In this document: positions 46,173 to 56,827 of the stretch, in pieces
Layout: each line of letters starts with the position of its first letter
Numbering within the stretch: position 1 is the first letter of the stretch
NCBI RefSeq assembly: GCF_012276755.1
Contig: NZ_JAAXKX010000009.1
Coordinates: 62,001-126,000, forward strand
Direction: 5' to 3'
Origin: Marichromatium bheemlicum
GTDB lineage: Bacteria; Pseudomonadota; Gammaproteobacteria; Chromatiales; Chromatiaceae
DNA length: 64,000 nucleotides
Notes under the pieces: model-generated
Told to the model about the DNA's origin: nothing
What the model saw: the letters and a program-made list of their open reading frames with translations, nothing else
Database searches by the model: none
Made by a program: the position numbers and the translations under genes

Positions 46173-46976
46173 TCAGTCCGCCGCCAGCCGCTGCAACGGC
46201 GTGCGATATGCCGCCTGCGGCAGGGCGAAGTGCTCGGGATAGTCGGCGCGCACGAAGAACAGCCCTTGGGGCGGCGCGGTGACACCACCGAGGGTGCGAT
46301 CGCACACCTCCAGCAGCTCGCGGGTCCAGCCGACCTCGGCCTCACCGCGCCCGATCGCCACCAGCACCCCGGCGATGTTGCGCACCATGTGATGGAGAAA
46401 GCCGTTGGCGCCGATATGCAGCACAACCAGGTCACCCTCGGCCTCGACCTCGAGATAGTGCACCCGGCGCACCGGACTCTTGGCCTGACAGGCCACGGCG
46501 CGGAAGCTCGAGAAATCGTGCTCGCCGACCAGGGCGCGCGCGGCTTCGCGCATCCGCCCCAGATCGAGCGCGTCGTGAACCCACACGGCGCGGTTGCGTG
46601 CGAGCGGCGAGCGGGTGCGGCGCACCTGCAATTGATAACGATAGTGACGCGCCACCGCGTTGAAGCGCGCGTGGAAGTCGTCATCGACCCGGTGGGCCCA
46701 GCGCACCGCCACGTCGGGCGGCAGGTTGACATTGGTGCCGAGCACCCAGGAGCGTTCGCTGCGCGAGGCGGTGGTATCGAAGTGCACCACCTGCTCGATG
46801 GCATGAACGCCGGTATCGGTGCGACCGGCACACTGCACCCCGACCGGGTGATTGGCCACCCGCGAGATCGCCGCCTCCAGGCACTGCTGCACGGTACGCA
46901 CCCCGACCTGGATCTGCCAGCCGTGAAAATCCGAGCCGTCGTACTCGACGCCCATCACAATTCGTCCAGGCGTCAC
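46173..46976 (-). CDS. truA: tRNA pseudouridine(38-40) synthase
   Basis: TruA modifies the anticodon stem-loop of many tRNAs. The 267-aa protein contains GVEYDGSDFHGWQ, the catalytic Asp in CAGRTDTGVHA (about residues 50-60), and the GFLHHMVRNIAGVLV segment. An ATG seven codons later is another possible start. It follows fimV after a hairpin-containing 90-bp gap. Confidence 0.97.
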   Translation of the reverse strand: MTPGRIVMGVEYDGSDFHGWQIQVGVRTVQQCLEAAISRVANHPVGVQCAGRTDTGVHAIEQVVHFDTTASRSERSWVLGTNVNLPPDVAVRWAHRVDDDFHARFNAVARHYRYQLQVRRTRSPLARNRAVWVHDALDLGRMREAARALVGEHDFSSFRAVACQAKSPVRRVHYLEVEAEGDLVVLHIGANGFLHHMVRNIAGVLVAIGRGEAEVGWTRELLEVCDRTLGGVTAPPQGLFFVRADYPEHFALPQAAYRTPLQRLAAD

Positions 46977-47021
46977 GCCGGTCTCTCTCCTGTGGATTGC
47001 TGTCGGGCCACAGACAGGCCC

Positions 47022-47042
47022 CGCCCCCGTAGCACGGGGGCG
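47022..47042 (-). terminator. Strong hairpin between fimV and truA
   Basis: A perfect 9-bp stem (CGCCCCCGT / ACGGGGGCG) with loop of three bases lies 25 nt after the fimV stop. There is no U-tract. It may partially separate fimV from truA and the trp genes. Confidence 0.45.
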
Positions 47043-47066
47043 TTCATTGGTCTCATCAACGACCCG

Positions 47067-49655
47067 TCAACCGAGCCTTTCGAGCAGCTGACGGGCCTCC
47101 TGGCGCTGATCGTCACGGCCGTCTGCGATCACCTCGTCGAGGATCCCGCGAGCGGCCTCCTTGTCGTCCATGTCGAGATAGGCGCGCGCGAGATCGAGCT
47201 TGGTGGCGTTCTCGTCCCACAGTCCGGAGTCCATCTCCCACTGCGAGAGCAGGAACTCACTGGGCGCGGCATCGGCGATCGGTCGGACCTCGCCACCACC
47301 GCTGGGCCGGGCGGTCGACTCCGGTGCAAGCGATTGTGGCTTGCTCGGCGGCGCCAGATCGGAATCGGAGAAGCCGTCGATGTCCTCCAGGGTCAGCATC
47401 AGCTCGGAATCGCCCGCCTCGTCGGGGAGGGCCGAATCCTCGACCTCGGCCTCAGGCCGGGCCGGCGGTTGCGCCCGCGCTGGCGTGGCCTGCGCGGGTG
47501 CGGAACGCGACGGCGCCGGGTGGGACGGGGTCGATGCGCTCGCCGGCGCCGGCTCGGTCGCCTTATCGACCTCCTCCGCCGGCGGCTCCTCGAGATCGGT
47601 GTCGTCGAACAGCAACGGCAGATCGAACTCGTCGTGCCGAGCCGCCGCCTCGGGCGGGCGCGGCGCGGCCGGATCGGCGACGTCCTCGAGGCGCAGCGAG
47701 ATCGATTCATCGGCGGCCGTCGAGTCGGCGTCGAGCCCGGCGTACTCCCGAGGCGCGCTTGAACCTGCCCCGCCCTGCGTCAGTCGCGCCTGCATCGCCA
47801 GCAACCGCTGCCAGCCCTCGGGGTCGTTGCGCTCGCCCCCAGCCGTACGCGTGGCCTCGACCAAGGCATCGAGTGCCGCGGCATCACGCATCGCAGCATA
47901 GGCCTCGGCCAGCTTGAGACGCAGATCCATGCGCTCGGGGGTGTTCTCGAGTTCACCGTCGAGCAATCGCACCGCCTCGTCGTAACGACCATAGGCGATA
48001 TAGATATCGGCCTCAGCGATCGGGTCGGCCTCGTTGAGCGTCGAGTCGAGCTGGGTGAGCGCGGAGAACGGCGAGGCCGAGGGCTCGTCGACCAGCTCCG
48101 AGAAGGTGCTCTCCTCCTCGACACTCCGAGACGCCGCGCTCGCACCCCGGGCGGGAACGTCGAGCGGGGCGAGTTCGGATTCGATCTCGAGGGTGGAGAC
48201 CAGCTCGGTATCCTCGCGTTGACGCCGGCGCGACGACCACCACGAGAAGCCGATCAGACCCAGCGCAGCGACCGCGGCGAAACCGGCCAGGGGCAGCAAC
48301 AAGGCGTGCCACAACGAGTCGGCGGCATCGTCCTGGGCCACGACCGGCTCGGGCTCGACGATCGAGTCCGCCGCCGCGGCCTCGGTGGTGGTCGGCTCGG
48401 CATCGACGGCGGCCATCGTCTCCGTCTCGGTGGAGGCATCTGAGTCCGGTGATTCGGGGGCTGCGGGCTCGGGGCGTGGTTGCGCCGACTCTGGCGCTAC
48501 CTGCGGCGCGACACCGGCCAGCGGCGGCTCGGACTCAGCGGGGGCGGCAGGCACCGGCTCACGCGCCGCGGCGGCAACGGCCTGCAGGCGGGCCACCTCG
48601 GCGTTACGGGCCTGCAGCAGCTCCTGGATCTCGCTGAGCCGTGATTCGAGTTCGCGGATGTGCGCACGCAGCTCCAGGGTCTCTTGGCGGGTGCTCTCGT
48701 GTGCCTGCATCACCGTCAGCAGTTCCTGCTCGAGCGCCACCACCTCGGCCGAGCGCGCCGGGGTCTCTTGACCGACCTCGCCGACCTCACCGGCGATCTT
48801 CAGCCTCGCCGGCTCCGGGGGCGGCGGCGCCAAGGGCGCACGATTGACCGCCTGGCCCTGCATCGCTGCTTGGAACTCGCTCTGGGCGGCACTCGGCTCG
48901 AGCGCGAACAGCTCCTCGGCCGAGGGGATGGTCAAGGTCTCGCCGGCGATCAGGCGGTTGATGTCCCCCTGGATGAAGGCGTCCTGGTTGGCGCGATAGA
49001 GCGCCATCGCCGTCTGCGCCAGACTCGCCCCCTGGGTACGGGAGTCGAGCGCGAACTGCCACAACCCCACGCCTTCGGGGACCGGACCGACCTTGACCGG
49101 GAACACCGAGGGGTCGACCCCCTCGGGGAGGTCGATGGCCGACTGCTCGGCGCGATCGGCCGCGGCAGGTGGCACGGACGCCCGCTGTGGCTCGGCCCGC
49201 ACCTCGGCCGCAGGCGCCGAGACCCGCGGCGTGGCGACCGCCGGGGCACGCCCCTGGGTCGACACCGGGGGATCGAGCAATACGGTATAGCCGCGGACGA
49301 GCTGACCGTCGGGCCAGGTGGCCTGGATCAGGAAGTCGAGATAGGGTTCACGCACTGGGTCCTGACTGGTGATCTGGACCACCGGTTCGCCGCGCGCCGA
49401 GAGGCCGGGGGTGAACTCGAGTTCGGTGAGATAGTGATAGCGCTCGAGGCCGGCGCGATCGAAGACCGCAGATGGCGCCAGCTCGACGCGCACCGTATCC
49501 AAGGTATCCGGATTAACGTCGATGAGCGCGATCTCGCCCCGGAAGGGCTGATTCAGCGCCGAGTACGTCTGCAGGCTTCCCAGCCCGAGCGCACTCGCAT
49601 CGGCTACGACCAAGGTCAGCACCACGGCCGACGCCAGAACAAAGTTGCGAAACAT
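47067..49655 (-). CDS. fimV: FimV-type pilus assembly / polar hub protein
   Basis: FimV links peptidoglycan to the cell pole and supports type IV pili, twitching and polarity. The 862-aa protein has a signal peptide, the FimV N-terminal domain (LGLGSLQTYSALNQPFRGE, about residues 23-41), a LysM-like region around 175-250, a coiled coil at about 300-360, one membrane helix at about 455-475, and a highly acidic cytoplasmic part ending in the conserved C-terminal TPR-like FimV domain (LDLARAYLDMDDKEAA, about 825-840). Position between asd and truA matches Pseudomonas. Confidence 0.95.
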   Translation of the reverse strand: MFRNFVLASAVVLTLVVADASALGLGSLQTYSALNQPFRGEIALIDVNPDTLDTVRVELAPSAVFDRAGLERYHYLTELEFTPGLSARGEPVVQITSQDPVREPYLDFLIQATWPDGQLVRGYTVLLDPPVSTQGRAPAVATPRVSAPAAEVRAEPQRASVPPAAADRAEQSAIDLPEGVDPSVFPVKVGPVPEGVGLWQFALDSRTQGASLAQTAMALYRANQDAFIQGDINRLIAGETLTIPSAEELFALEPSAAQSEFQAAMQGQAVNRAPLAPPPPEPARLKIAGEVGEVGQETPARSAEVVALEQELLTVMQAHESTRQETLELRAHIRELESRLSEIQELLQARNAEVARLQAVAAAAREPVPAAPAESEPPLAGVAPQVAPESAQPRPEPAAPESPDSDASTETETMAAVDAEPTTTEAAAADSIVEPEPVVAQDDAADSLWHALLLPLAGFAAVAALGLIGFSWWSSRRRQREDTELVSTLEIESELAPLDVPARGASAASRSVEEESTFSELVDEPSASPFSALTQLDSTLNEADPIAEADIYIAYGRYDEAVRLLDGELENTPERMDLRLKLAEAYAAMRDAAALDALVEATRTAGGERNDPEGWQRLLAMQARLTQGGAGSSAPREYAGLDADSTAADESISLRLEDVADPAAPRPPEAAARHDEFDLPLLFDDTDLEEPPAEEVDKATEPAPASASTPSHPAPSRSAPAQATPARAQPPARPEAEVEDSALPDEAGDSELMLTLEDIDGFSDSDLAPPSKPQSLAPESTARPSGGGEVRPIADAAPSEFLLSQWEMDSGLWDENATKLDLARAYLDMDDKEAARGILDEVIADGRDDQRQEARQLLERLG

Positions 49656-49740
49656 CGTCTTCCCTCATGCACCTTGTGCAACGACGATCAGCCGGCCAGA
49701 TCCGTCACGATCTCCCGACGGGCCGCACGAAATGGGCCCG

Positions 49741-49769
49741 ACTATATCCGATCGGCCGATACACACCAA
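49741..49769 (-). promoter_or_regulatory. Sigma-70-type promoter for fimV
   Basis: On the minus strand TTGGTG (49769-49764) is followed by a 17-bp spacer and TATAGT (49746-49741, five of six consensus bases). The predicted start near 49734 gives a leader of about 79 nt. It lies in the 128-bp gap between asd and fimV. Confidence 0.55.
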
Positions 49770-49783
49770 GCCGGCATCTGTTT

Positions 49784-50908
49784 TCAGGCCACTCGCGCGA
49801 GCAGGATGGCGAGCATCCGCCGCAGCGGTTCGGCCGCCCCCCACAACAGCTGATCACCAACGGTGAAGGCCGAGAGATAGCGCGGGCCGAGGTTCATCTT
49901 GCGCAGCCGTCCGACGGGCACCTCGAGCGTCCCGGTAACCGCCGCCGGCGAGAGCTCGCGCATGCTGCGCTCGCGCTCGTTGGGGATCACCCGCACCCAG
50001 GGGTTGGCCGCAGCGATCAGGCGTTCGACCTCGTCGAGCTCGAGATCGCGCGCGAGCTTGATGGTCAGCGCCTGGCTGTGACAGCGCATCGCGCCGATAC
50101 GCACGCAGATGCCGTCGATCGGCAGCGGCGCGGCGGCGTCGAGGCCGAGGATCTTGTTGGTCTCGGCCTGTCCCTTCCACTCCTCGCGACTCTGACCATT
50201 GTCGAGCTGGGTATCGATCCAGGGGATCAGACTGCCGGCGAGCGGCACCCCAAAGCTCTCGGTCGGGAAGGCCGAATCCCGCATCGCCGCGGTCACACCG
50301 CGGTCGATCTCGAGGATCGCCGACCCCGGATCGGCCAGCTGCGGCGCAACCGCCTCGTGCAGCGCGTCCATCTGTGCCAGCAGCTCGCGCATGTTACGCG
50401 CACCGGCGCCCGAGGCGGCCTGATAGGTCATGGCGCTGACCCACTCCACCGCACCGGCGCGGAACAACCCGCCGATGGCCATCAGCATCAGGCTGACGGT
50501 GCAGTTGCCACCGACGAAATCACGCCGACCGGCGGCGAGCGCCGCGTCGATGACCTCACGGTTGACCGGATCGAGGACGATGGTCGAATCGGCGGCCATG
50601 CGCAGCGTCGAGGCCGCGTCGATCCAGTAGCCGTCCCAACCGCGCGCGCGCAGCTGCGGGTGGAGGCGCTTGGTGTAGTCGCCGCCCTGGCAACTGAGGA
50701 TGACGTCCATCTCCGCCAGCGCGTCGAGCGAATCGGCGTCGCGCAGCGGTTGGGCGCCCTGCCCCACGTCGGGACCGGGCTGCCCGGCCTGCGAGGTGGA
50801 GAAGAACACCGGCTCGGTGATGTGGGCGAAGTCACCCTCGGCACGCATCCGCTCCATCAACACGGAGCCCACCATGCCTCGCCAGCCGACGAAACCAACC
50901 CGTTGCAT
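49784..50908 (-). CDS. asd: Aspartate-semialdehyde dehydrogenase
   Basis: Asd reduces aspartyl phosphate to aspartate semialdehyde for lysine, threonine and methionine synthesis. The 374-aa protein has the NADP loop [18 protein letters not shown], the catalytic Cys in [10 protein letters not shown], and the substrate region [12 protein letters not shown] with the catalytic His in [13 protein letters not shown]. The start at 50908 is fixed by the family N terminus. It follows leuB after 97 nt. Confidence 0.96.
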   Translation of the reverse strand: MQRVGFVGWRGMVGSVLMERMRAEGDFAHITEPVFFSTSQAGQPGPDVGQGAQPLRDADSLDALAEMDVILSCQGGDYTKRLHPQLRARGWDGYWIDAASTLRMAADSTIVLDPVNREVIDAALAAGRRDFVGGNCTVSLMLMAIGGLFRAGAVEWVSAMTYQAASGAGARNMRELLAQMDALHEAVAPQLADPGSAILEIDRGVTAAMRDSAFPTESFGVPLAGSLIPWIDTQLDNGQSREEWKGQAETNKILGLDAAAPLPIDGICVRIGAMRCHSQALTIKLARDLELDEVERLIAAANPWVRVIPNERERSMRELSPAAVTGTLEVPVGRLRKMNLGPRYLSAFTVGDQLLWGAAEPLRRMLAILLARVA

Positions 50909-51005
50909 TGTTCTCACCCCACAGTCATCTGATCTGGATTCGCCCGCCGGGGCGTGGCGCCGAACCCTCGGCACCCTGCCCCGGCAGGCGTTCAGCGCGA
51001 TCGGC

Positions 51006-52085
51006 TCAGGCGCGCAGCGCCGCGACTACCGCATCGCCCATCTCGGCGGTGCCGACCTGACGCATGCCCTCGGACATGATGTCGCCGGTGCGCAGACCGT
51101 CGTCGAGCACCTTGGAGACGGCCGCCTCGATGCGATCGGCCGCCTCGCCCGCATCGAGCGAGTAGCGCAACATCATCGCCACCGAGAGGATGGTGGCCAG
51201 CGGGTTGGCGATGCCGCGACCGGCGATGTCCGGGGCCGAACCGTGGATCGGCTCGTACATACCCTGCCCCTCGGCATTGAGCGAGGCCGAGGGCAGCATG
51301 CCGATCGAGCCGGTGAGCATGGCCGCGCAATCGGAGAGGATGTCACCAAACATGTTGGTGGTGACCACCACGTCGAACTGCTTGGGTGCACGCACCAGCT
51401 GCATCGAGGCATTGTCGACGTACATGTGCGAGAGCTCGATCTCGGGGTAGTCGGCGGCGGTCTTGACCGCCACGTCGCGCCACATCTCGGTGACCTCGAG
51501 CACGTTGGCCTTGTCGACCGAGCACACCCGCTTGCCGCGCTTCATCGCGATGTCATAGGCGACGCGACAGATGCGCTCGACCTCGGACTCCTTGTAGCAG
51601 AGGGTGTTGTAGCCGTAACGCTCGCCCGACTCCAGGGTCTCGACGCCACGCGGCTCACCGAAGTAGATACCGCCGGTCAGCTCGCGCACGATCATGATGT
51701 CGAGCCCGGAGACGATCTCGGGCTTGAGGGTGGAGGCATCGGCCAGCTGCGGGTAGAGGAAGGCCGGGCGCAGGTTGGCAAACAGCCCCAGCCCGGAACG
51801 CAGCCCGAGCAGACCGCGCTCGGGGCGCTTGGAGAAGTGCAGCGGCTCCCACTTCGGGCCACCCACGGCACCGAGCAGCACCGCGTCGGCGGCCTTGGCT
51901 GCCTCCAGGGTGGCCGCCGGCAGCGGATCGCCACAGTCGTCATAGGCCGCACCACCGACCAGGGCCTCTTCCATGGTCACGTCGATCGCGCCCTCGGCCT
52001 GCAGCGCGTCGAGCACCTTGACCGCCTCGGCGACGATCTCGGGACCGATGCCGTCACCGGCGAGAACCAGAATCTTCTTGCTCAA
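51006..52085 (-). CDS. leuB: 3-isopropylmalate dehydrogenase
   Basis: LeuB oxidatively decarboxylates 3-isopropylmalate. The 359-aa protein has [14 protein letters not shown] near the N terminus, [13 protein letters not shown](T)[10 protein letters not shown], the catalytic Lys region VDKANVLEV, and the metal-binding [11 protein letters not shown] and [13 protein letters not shown] segments. It is in an ordered leuC-leuD-leuB cluster with a normal length. Confidence 0.97.
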   Translation of the reverse strand: MSKKILVLAGDGIGPEIVAEAVKVLDALQAEGAIDVTMEEALVGGAAYDDCGDPLPAATLEAAKAADAVLLGAVGGPKWEPLHFSKRPERGLLGLRSGLGLFANLRPAFLYPQLADASTLKPEIVSGLDIMIVRELTGGIYFGEPRGVETLESGERYGYNTLCYKESEVERICRVAYDIAMKRGKRVCSVDKANVLEVTEMWRDVAVKTAADYPEIELSHMYVDNASMQLVRAPKQFDVVVTTNMFGDILSDCAAMLTGSIGMLPSASLNAEGQGMYEPIHGSAPDIAGRGIANPLATILSVAMMLRYSLDAGEAADRIEAAVSKVLDDGLRTGDIMSEGMRQVGTAEMGDAVVAALRA

Positions 52086-52169
52086 GGGATTTCTCCGAAT
52101 ACTTGGACGATGGCCGCCCGGACGGCGGCCTCAGGGTCTGCCCGCGCCGTCGCGGCGCAGGCGACCGGG

Positions 52170-52811
52170 TCAGATGAACAGCCAGGGCGCCTCGGCGCGA
52201 CGACGCTCCTCGTAGGCGCGAATGGTATCGACCTCCTGCAGGGTGAGGCCGATGTCGTCGAGCCCCTCGATCAAGCGGTGCTTGTTGCCGGCATCGATGT
52301 CGAAGGCGATGCGGGTGGCGTCATCGAGGATCAGCGTCTGACCGGGCAGGTCGACGGTGATGCGCAGTGCCTCGGGGCCGACGGCCTTGCCGAACAGGGC
52401 ATCGATCACCGGGGCCGGCAGCACGATCGGCAGGATGCCGTTCTTGAAACAGTTGTTGAAGAAGATGTCGGCGAAGCTCGGCGCCAGGATCACCCGCAAG
52501 CCGAAGTCGGCCAGTGCCCAGGGGGCATGCTCGCGCGAGGAGCCGCAACCGAAGTTCTCGCGCGCGAGCAGGATCTCGGCGTTGGCGTAACGGTCGTCGT
52601 TGAGCACGAACTCGGGGTTGAGCGGGCGGGTGCTGCAGTCCATCCCCGGCTCGCCGTGGTCGAGATAACGCAGCTCGTCGAACAGATAGGGACCGAAGCC
52701 GGTGCGCTGGATGCTCTTGAGGAACTGCTTGGGGATGATCGCGTCGGTGTCGATGTTGGCCCGATCGAGCGGCGCCACCACGCCGGTGAAGTTCTTGAAC
52801 GCTTCCATCAC
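52170..52811 (-). CDS. leuD: 3-isopropylmalate dehydratase small subunit
   Basis: LeuD is the swivelling small subunit of isopropylmalate isomerase. The 213-aa product has [21 protein letters not shown] near its N terminus, [18 protein letters not shown] (the substrate loop), and [13 protein letters not shown]. It overlaps the leuC stop by 4 nt. Length matches the proteobacterial type. Confidence 0.97.
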   Translation of the reverse strand: MMEAFKNFTGVVAPLDRANIDTDAIIPKQFLKSIQRTGFGPYLFDELRYLDHGEPGMDCSTRPLNPEFVLNDDRYANAEILLARENFGCGSSREHAPWALADFGLRVILAPSFADIFFNNCFKNGILPIVLPAPVIDALFGKAVGPEALRITVDLPGQTLILDDATRIAFDIDAGNKHRLIEGLDDIGLTLQEVDTIRAYEERRRAEAPWLFI

Positions 52812-54211
52812 AGCTCCCTCACGTCGACAAAGTGCCCGGTCACCGCGGCGGCGGCGGCCATGGCGGGGCTCACCAGGTGGGTGCGACCACCCTGCCCCTG
52901 ACGGCCCTCGAAGTTACGGTTGGAGGTCGAGGCGCAACGCTCGCCCGGCTCCAGTCGGTCGGCGTTCATCGCCAGACACATCGAGCAGCCCGGCTCGCGC
53001 CACTCGAACCCGGCCTCGGTGAAGATCTTGTCGAGCCCCTCGGCCTCGGCCTGCTCTTTCACCAGACCCGAGCCCGGCACCACCATCGCCAGCTGGATGC
53101 CCGGGGCGACCTTGCGGCCCTTGGCGATCTCGGCGGCGGCGCGCAGGTCCTCAATGCGCGAGTTGGTGCAGGAGCCGATGAAGACCTTGTCGGGACGGAT
53201 GTCGGTGATCGCCATCCCCGCCTCGAGGCCCATGTACTCGAGCGCGCGACGGATGCTGGCGGCCTTGACCGCGTCGGTCTCGGCGGCCGGATCCGGCACC
53301 CGGCCGTTGATGTCGAGCACCATCTCGGGCGAGGTGCCCCAGGTGACCTGCGGCGCGATGCTGGCGGCGTCGATCTCCACGACCTGGTCGAACTCGGCGC
53401 CCGAATCGGTGACCAGGGTGCGCCAGTGCGCGGCGGCACGCTCGAACAGCTCGCCCTCGGGGGCCAGCGGACGCCCGCGCATGAACTCCACGGTCTTCTC
53501 GTCGACGCCGATCAACCCGGCGCGCGCGCCGGCCTCGATGGCCATGTTGCAGACCGTCATGCGGCCTTCCATGGTCAACGCCTCGATCGCCTCGCCGGCG
53601 AACTCGATGACATAGCCGGTGCCGCCGGCGGTGCCGATCCGGCCGATCACCGCGAGGACGATGTCCTTGGCGGTGACGCCCTCGCCAAGCTGGCCGTCGA
53701 TGCGGATCAGCATCGACTTCGACTTGCGCTGGATCAGGCACTGGGTGGCCATCACGTGCTCGACCTCGGAGGTACCGATGCCGAAGGCCAGGGCGCCGAA
53801 GGCGCCGTGGGTGGCGGTGTGGGAGTCACCGCAAACCACGGTCGAGCCCGGCAGGGTGAAGCCCTGCTCGGGACCGATCACGTGCACCACGCCCTGGCGC
53901 TGGTCGGACATCGGGAACTCACGGATGCCGAACTCTGCGCAGTTGGCATCGAGCGTGTCGACCTGGAGCCGCGCGATCGGATCGGCGATGCCCTGGGCAC
54001 GACCGCTGGTAGGCACGTTGTGATCCGGCACCGCAAGGTTGGCGCTGGTGCGCCACGGCTTGCGCCCGGCCAGACGCAGACCCTCGAAGGCCTGGGGCGA
54101 GGTGACCTCGTGGATCAGCTGACGATCGATATAGAGCAGTGCCGTGCCGGTCTCGTCGACGCGCACGACGTGCTCGTCCCAGAGTTTGTCGTAGAGGGTC
54201 CTGGCGCCCAT
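52808..54211 (-). CDS. leuC: 3-isopropylmalate dehydratase large subunit
   Basis: LeuC carries the 4Fe-4S cluster that isomerises 2- to 3-isopropylmalate. The 467-aa protein has [20 protein letters not shown], and the cluster cysteines in [12 protein letters not shown] and [10 protein letters not shown]. It is the first gene of the leu cluster. A candidate promoter lies in the 69-bp gap upstream. No leucine attenuator leader peptide could be seen there. Confidence 0.97.
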   Translation of the reverse strand: MGARTLYDKLWDEHVVRVDETGTALLYIDRQLIHEVTSPQAFEGLRLAGRKPWRTSANLAVPDHNVPTSGRAQGIADPIARLQVDTLDANCAEFGIREFPMSDQRQGVVHVIGPEQGFTLPGSTVVCGDSHTATHGAFGALAFGIGTSEVEHVMATQCLIQRKSKSMLIRIDGQLGEGVTAKDIVLAVIGRIGTAGGTGYVIEFAGEAIEALTMEGRMTVCNMAIEAGARAGLIGVDEKTVEFMRGRPLAPEGELFERAAAHWRTLVTDSGAEFDQVVEIDAASIAPQVTWGTSPEMVLDINGRVPDPAAETDAVKAASIRRALEYMGLEAGMAITDIRPDKVFIGSCTNSRIEDLRAAAEIAKGRKVAPGIQLAMVVPGSGLVKEQAEAEGLDKIFTEAGFEWREPGCSMCLAMNADRLEPGERCASTSNRNFEGRQGQGGRTHLVSPAMAAAAAVTGHFVDVREL

Positions 54212-54255
54212 AGACTCTGTCCTCGGTGCGAACGGTGCGAAAAAGGGAATCCCCT

Positions 54256-54284
54256 AGAGTAGTCCGGTGAGGGGTAAAACTCAA
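54256..54284 (-). promoter_or_regulatory. Weak sigma-70-type promoter candidate for leuC
   Basis: On the minus strand TTGAGT (54284-54279) and TACTCT (54261-54256) are 17 bp apart in the A/T-richer gap before leuC. Consensus matches are four and three of six. It is the only plausible pair in the gap. Confidence 0.35.
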
Positions 54285-55213
54285 TTCTCACCATCGAGAT
54301 CACGCCCTTGTGCCCACACCGGCTCGACCCGGAAGGGCTCGACGGCGCTCGGATCGATGGTGATCCAGACCCCACCGATCGAAGGCGACCCCGGCACCTC
54401 GACACGCACCAGGCGCTCACCCTCCGGACCACTGAGTGGTCGATCGTGGCGCAGCCGATGGGTATCGCCGTGCACCAGCAGCACCGGCCCGGGGAAGCGC
54501 TCCAAGGTCTCGCCGAGGGCCTCGCGCACCCAGCCGAGACCCCGCGGCGCACGCGCGCGCTCGAACAGCGGATCGACGTGGAAGACCACCACCAGCGCAT
54601 CGAGCCCCGCCGTCCGGGCCGCGTCGGCCGCCTCGCGCAGCAGCGCGCGATTGGCCGCGCGGCGCGCCGCCGACTCGGCCTGTGCGCGCGGCTTGGCCCG
54701 ACGTGCGCCATCGTGGCTACCGACCACGTGCAACACGACGAACATCACCCGACGATAGACGAAACGATAGAGTTCCGGATAACCGCGCCACCGCACGTGT
54801 GCGCCGAGCTGGTCGAGTCGCAACACGGCGGGATCTTGTGTAAAGAAGCGCGCGCGCACCTGAGCGAGTCGCTGCAGCGGATCGTGACCACCGGCGAAGA
54901 ACCGATGGCAGTCGGTCCATTCGTTATCGCCCGGGGTGTAGACCACCGGCACCGGCTGCGCCGCGAACAGCCCGGCGACCCGCCCGAGCTGTTCATCGGT
55001 GCACGGCTGCGCCCCACCCTTGATGTCGCCGACATGGATCAGGAAGGGACTGCCGGCGGCACTGGCGTGCGCCAGCAAGGCGCGCAGCGCCGTGAACTCG
55101 GAGGCGCTGTAGGGCAGATCACCGACGGCGAATACCCGCCAGGGCGTGGCCCCCGCAACGGGCGCCAGACACAGCACCAGCATGCTCAGACAGAGCCGCA
55201 GCACAGGTCCCAT
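54281..55213 (-). CDS. Secreted metallophosphoesterase-like protein
   Basis: The 310-aa protein has a clear signal peptide (about residues 1-23) and a calcineurin-like layout: FAVGDLPYS, a HVGDIKGG segment, TPGDNEWTDC, and the late VLLVHGDTHRLRHD, which supply metal-binding Asp, Asn and His. The substrate is not known; such periplasmic enzymes may act on phosphate esters. The ATG at 55213 follows GAGGAGG. It is divergent from srkA, with 132 bp between them. Confidence 0.82.
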   Translation of the reverse strand: MGPVLRLCLSMLVLCLAPVAGATPWRVFAVGDLPYSASEFTALRALLAHASAAGSPFLIHVGDIKGGAQPCTDEQLGRVAGLFAAQPVPVVYTPGDNEWTDCHRFFAGGHDPLQRLAQVRARFFTQDPAVLRLDQLGAHVRWRGYPELYRFVYRRVMFVVLHVVGSHDGARRAKPRAQAESAARRAANRALLREAADAARTAGLDALVVVFHVDPLFERARAPRGLGWVREALGETLERFPGPVLLVHGDTHRLRHDRPLSGPEGERLVRVEVPGSPSIGGVWITIDPSAVEPFRVEPVWAQGRDLDGEN

Positions 55214-55345
55214 CGAAACCTCCTCGTTGACCATCGCTCGTTGGTCGCCGTGTGGGAGGGGATGCGCGTTGCCGGCGCTGGCAACGCCCCAACGCGCGCC
55301 GATCGCCCTGCCCCCGTGGCGATCGATCCGCGTAGAATCGTCGGC

Positions 55346-56335
55346 ATGGATACCACCGACCCCACACCCTATGCCGACCTCGGCCCCGAACGCATCCTCG
55401 ATGCCATCGAGTCGGTCGGCCTGCTGCCCGATGGGCGCATGCTCGCACTCAACAGCTACGAGAATCGCGTCTATCAGATCGGCCTCGACGAGGCCGCGCC
55501 GATCGTGGTCAAGTTCTATCGCCCCGGGCGCTGGAGCGACGCGGCGATCGCCGAGGAACACGACTTCGCCACCGAACTGGCCGAGCGCGAGATCCCGGCA
55601 ATCGCGCCGCAACGCATCAACGGGGACACCCTGCACCACTTCGCCGGGCACCGCTTCTCGATCAGCCCCAGGCGCGGGGGGCGCGACCCCGAACTCGACC
55701 ACCCCGAGGTACTGGAGTGGGTGGGGCGCTTCATCGGTCGCATTCATGCAGTGGGGGCGAGCCGTCCCTTCGTCCAGCGCCCGGCGCTCGATCTCGAGTC
55801 CTTCGGCACCCGCGCCCGCACGCGTCTGCTCGAGCAGGACTGGGTCCCGACGGAGCTACGCGAGACCTACATCGAGGTCAGCGCCAACGCACTCGCGGCG
55901 GTGGCCGACTGCTACGATCGGGCCGGCCCGATCCACAACATCCGTCTCCACGGCGACTGCCATCGCGGCAATCTGCTGTGGACCGATGCCGGTCCGCACT
56001 TCGTCGACTTCGACGATGCACGCCGCGGCCCAGCGATCCAGGACCTGTGGATGCTGCTCTCGGGCTATCGCGCCGAACAGCAACGCCAACTCGCCGACGT
56101 ACTCGCCGGCTACGAGGACTTCTGCGACTTCGATCCGCGTGAGCTGCACCTGGTCGAGGCGCTGCGTACCCTGCGACTGATCCACCACGCTGGCTGGCTG
56201 GCGCGGCGGTGGCAGGACCCGGCCTTCCCCGCCGCCTTCCCCTGGTTCGCCACCACGCACTACTGGGAACAGCACATCAGCCAGCTGCGCGAGCAGCTCC
56301 TCGCCATGGAGGCAGGACCGCTATGGCCCGTATGA
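55346..56335 (+). CDS. srkA: Stress response kinase A (YihE)
   Basis: SrkA is a small Ser/Thr kinase that counters stress-induced death pathways. The 329-aa protein has the aminoglycoside-phosphotransferase-like fold with the ATP-binding lysine in PIVVKFYRPGRW, the catalytic HGDCHRGNLLW (HxDxxxxN), and VDFDDARRGPA (the metal Asp). The length is that of E. coli YihE. Its stop overlaps the YchJ-type gene by 4 nt. Confidence 0.95.
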   Translation: MDTTDPTPYADLGPERILDAIESVGLLPDGRMLALNSYENRVYQIGLDEAAPIVVKFYRPGRWSDAAIAEEHDFATELAEREIPAIAPQRINGDTLHHFAGHRFSISPRRGGRDPELDHPEVLEWVGRFIGRIHAVGASRPFVQRPALDLESFGTRARTRLLEQDWVPTELRETYIEVSANALAAVADCYDRAGPIHNIRLHGDCHRGNLLWTDAGPHFVDFDDARRGPAIQDLWMLLSGYRAEQQRQLADVLAGYEDFCDFDPRELHLVEALRTLRLIHHAGWLARRWQDPAFPAAFPWFATTHYWEQHISQLREQLLAMEAGPLWPV

Positions 56336-56754
56336 GCAAACAGCACCGCCCCGAGACCACCGATTGCCCCTGTGGCAGCGCCCGACCGCTGGCAGCCTGC
56401 TGTGGCCGCTATCTCAGCGGTCGAGCGCATGCCGCCACCGCCGCAGCACTGATGCGCTCGCGCTACACTGCCTTCGTACTCGGTGCCGAGGACTATCTGC
56501 GCGCCACCTGGCACCCGGCGCACTGCCCTGCCGACCTCGCCCCGGGCGACCCACCACCACGCTGGCTCGGGCTGCGCATCCTCGCCACCACCGCTGGCGG
56601 TCCTGATGACGACCAGGGCATGGTCGAATTCGTCGCCCGCTATAAAGTCGGCGGCCGCGCCCATCGCCTGCACGAGCGCAGCCGCTTCGCCCGACTCGAG
56701 GGCCGCTGGGTCTACGTCGACGGAACCTTTCCTGAGGCCGGCGGCACGAACTGA
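56332..56754 (+). CDS. ychJ: YchJ family SEC-C protein
   Basis: The 140-aa protein has an N-terminal SEC-C-type metal-binding motif (DCPCGSARPLAACCGRYL) and the YchJ/UPF0225 NTF2-like domain with SRYTAFVLGAEDYLRATWHP. The function is unknown. The ATG at 56332 overlaps the srkA stop (ATGA); an ATG three codons earlier, 56323, has better spacing to AGGCAGGA. The C-terminal zinc motif seen in some family members is absent. Confidence 0.9.
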   Translation: MSKQHRPETTDCPCGSARPLAACCGRYLSGRAHAATAAALMRSRYTAFVLGAEDYLRATWHPAHCPADLAPGDPPPRWLGLRILATTAGGPDDDQGMVEFVARYKVGGRAHRLHERSRFARLEGRWVYVDGTFPEAGGTN

Positions 56755-56827
56755 CAGGGACGCGGGCACCACGCTGCCCACCAACAGACCCCATCGATAA
56801 CACCCAGACCACCATAAGGAGCTGCAC

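Noticed and set aside
54308-55345. N-terminal extension of srkA and the upstream extension of the metallophosphoesterase frame
   Set aside because: Each open frame runs antisense through the neighbouring gene. The family N termini and ribosome sites set the starts at 55346 and 55213.
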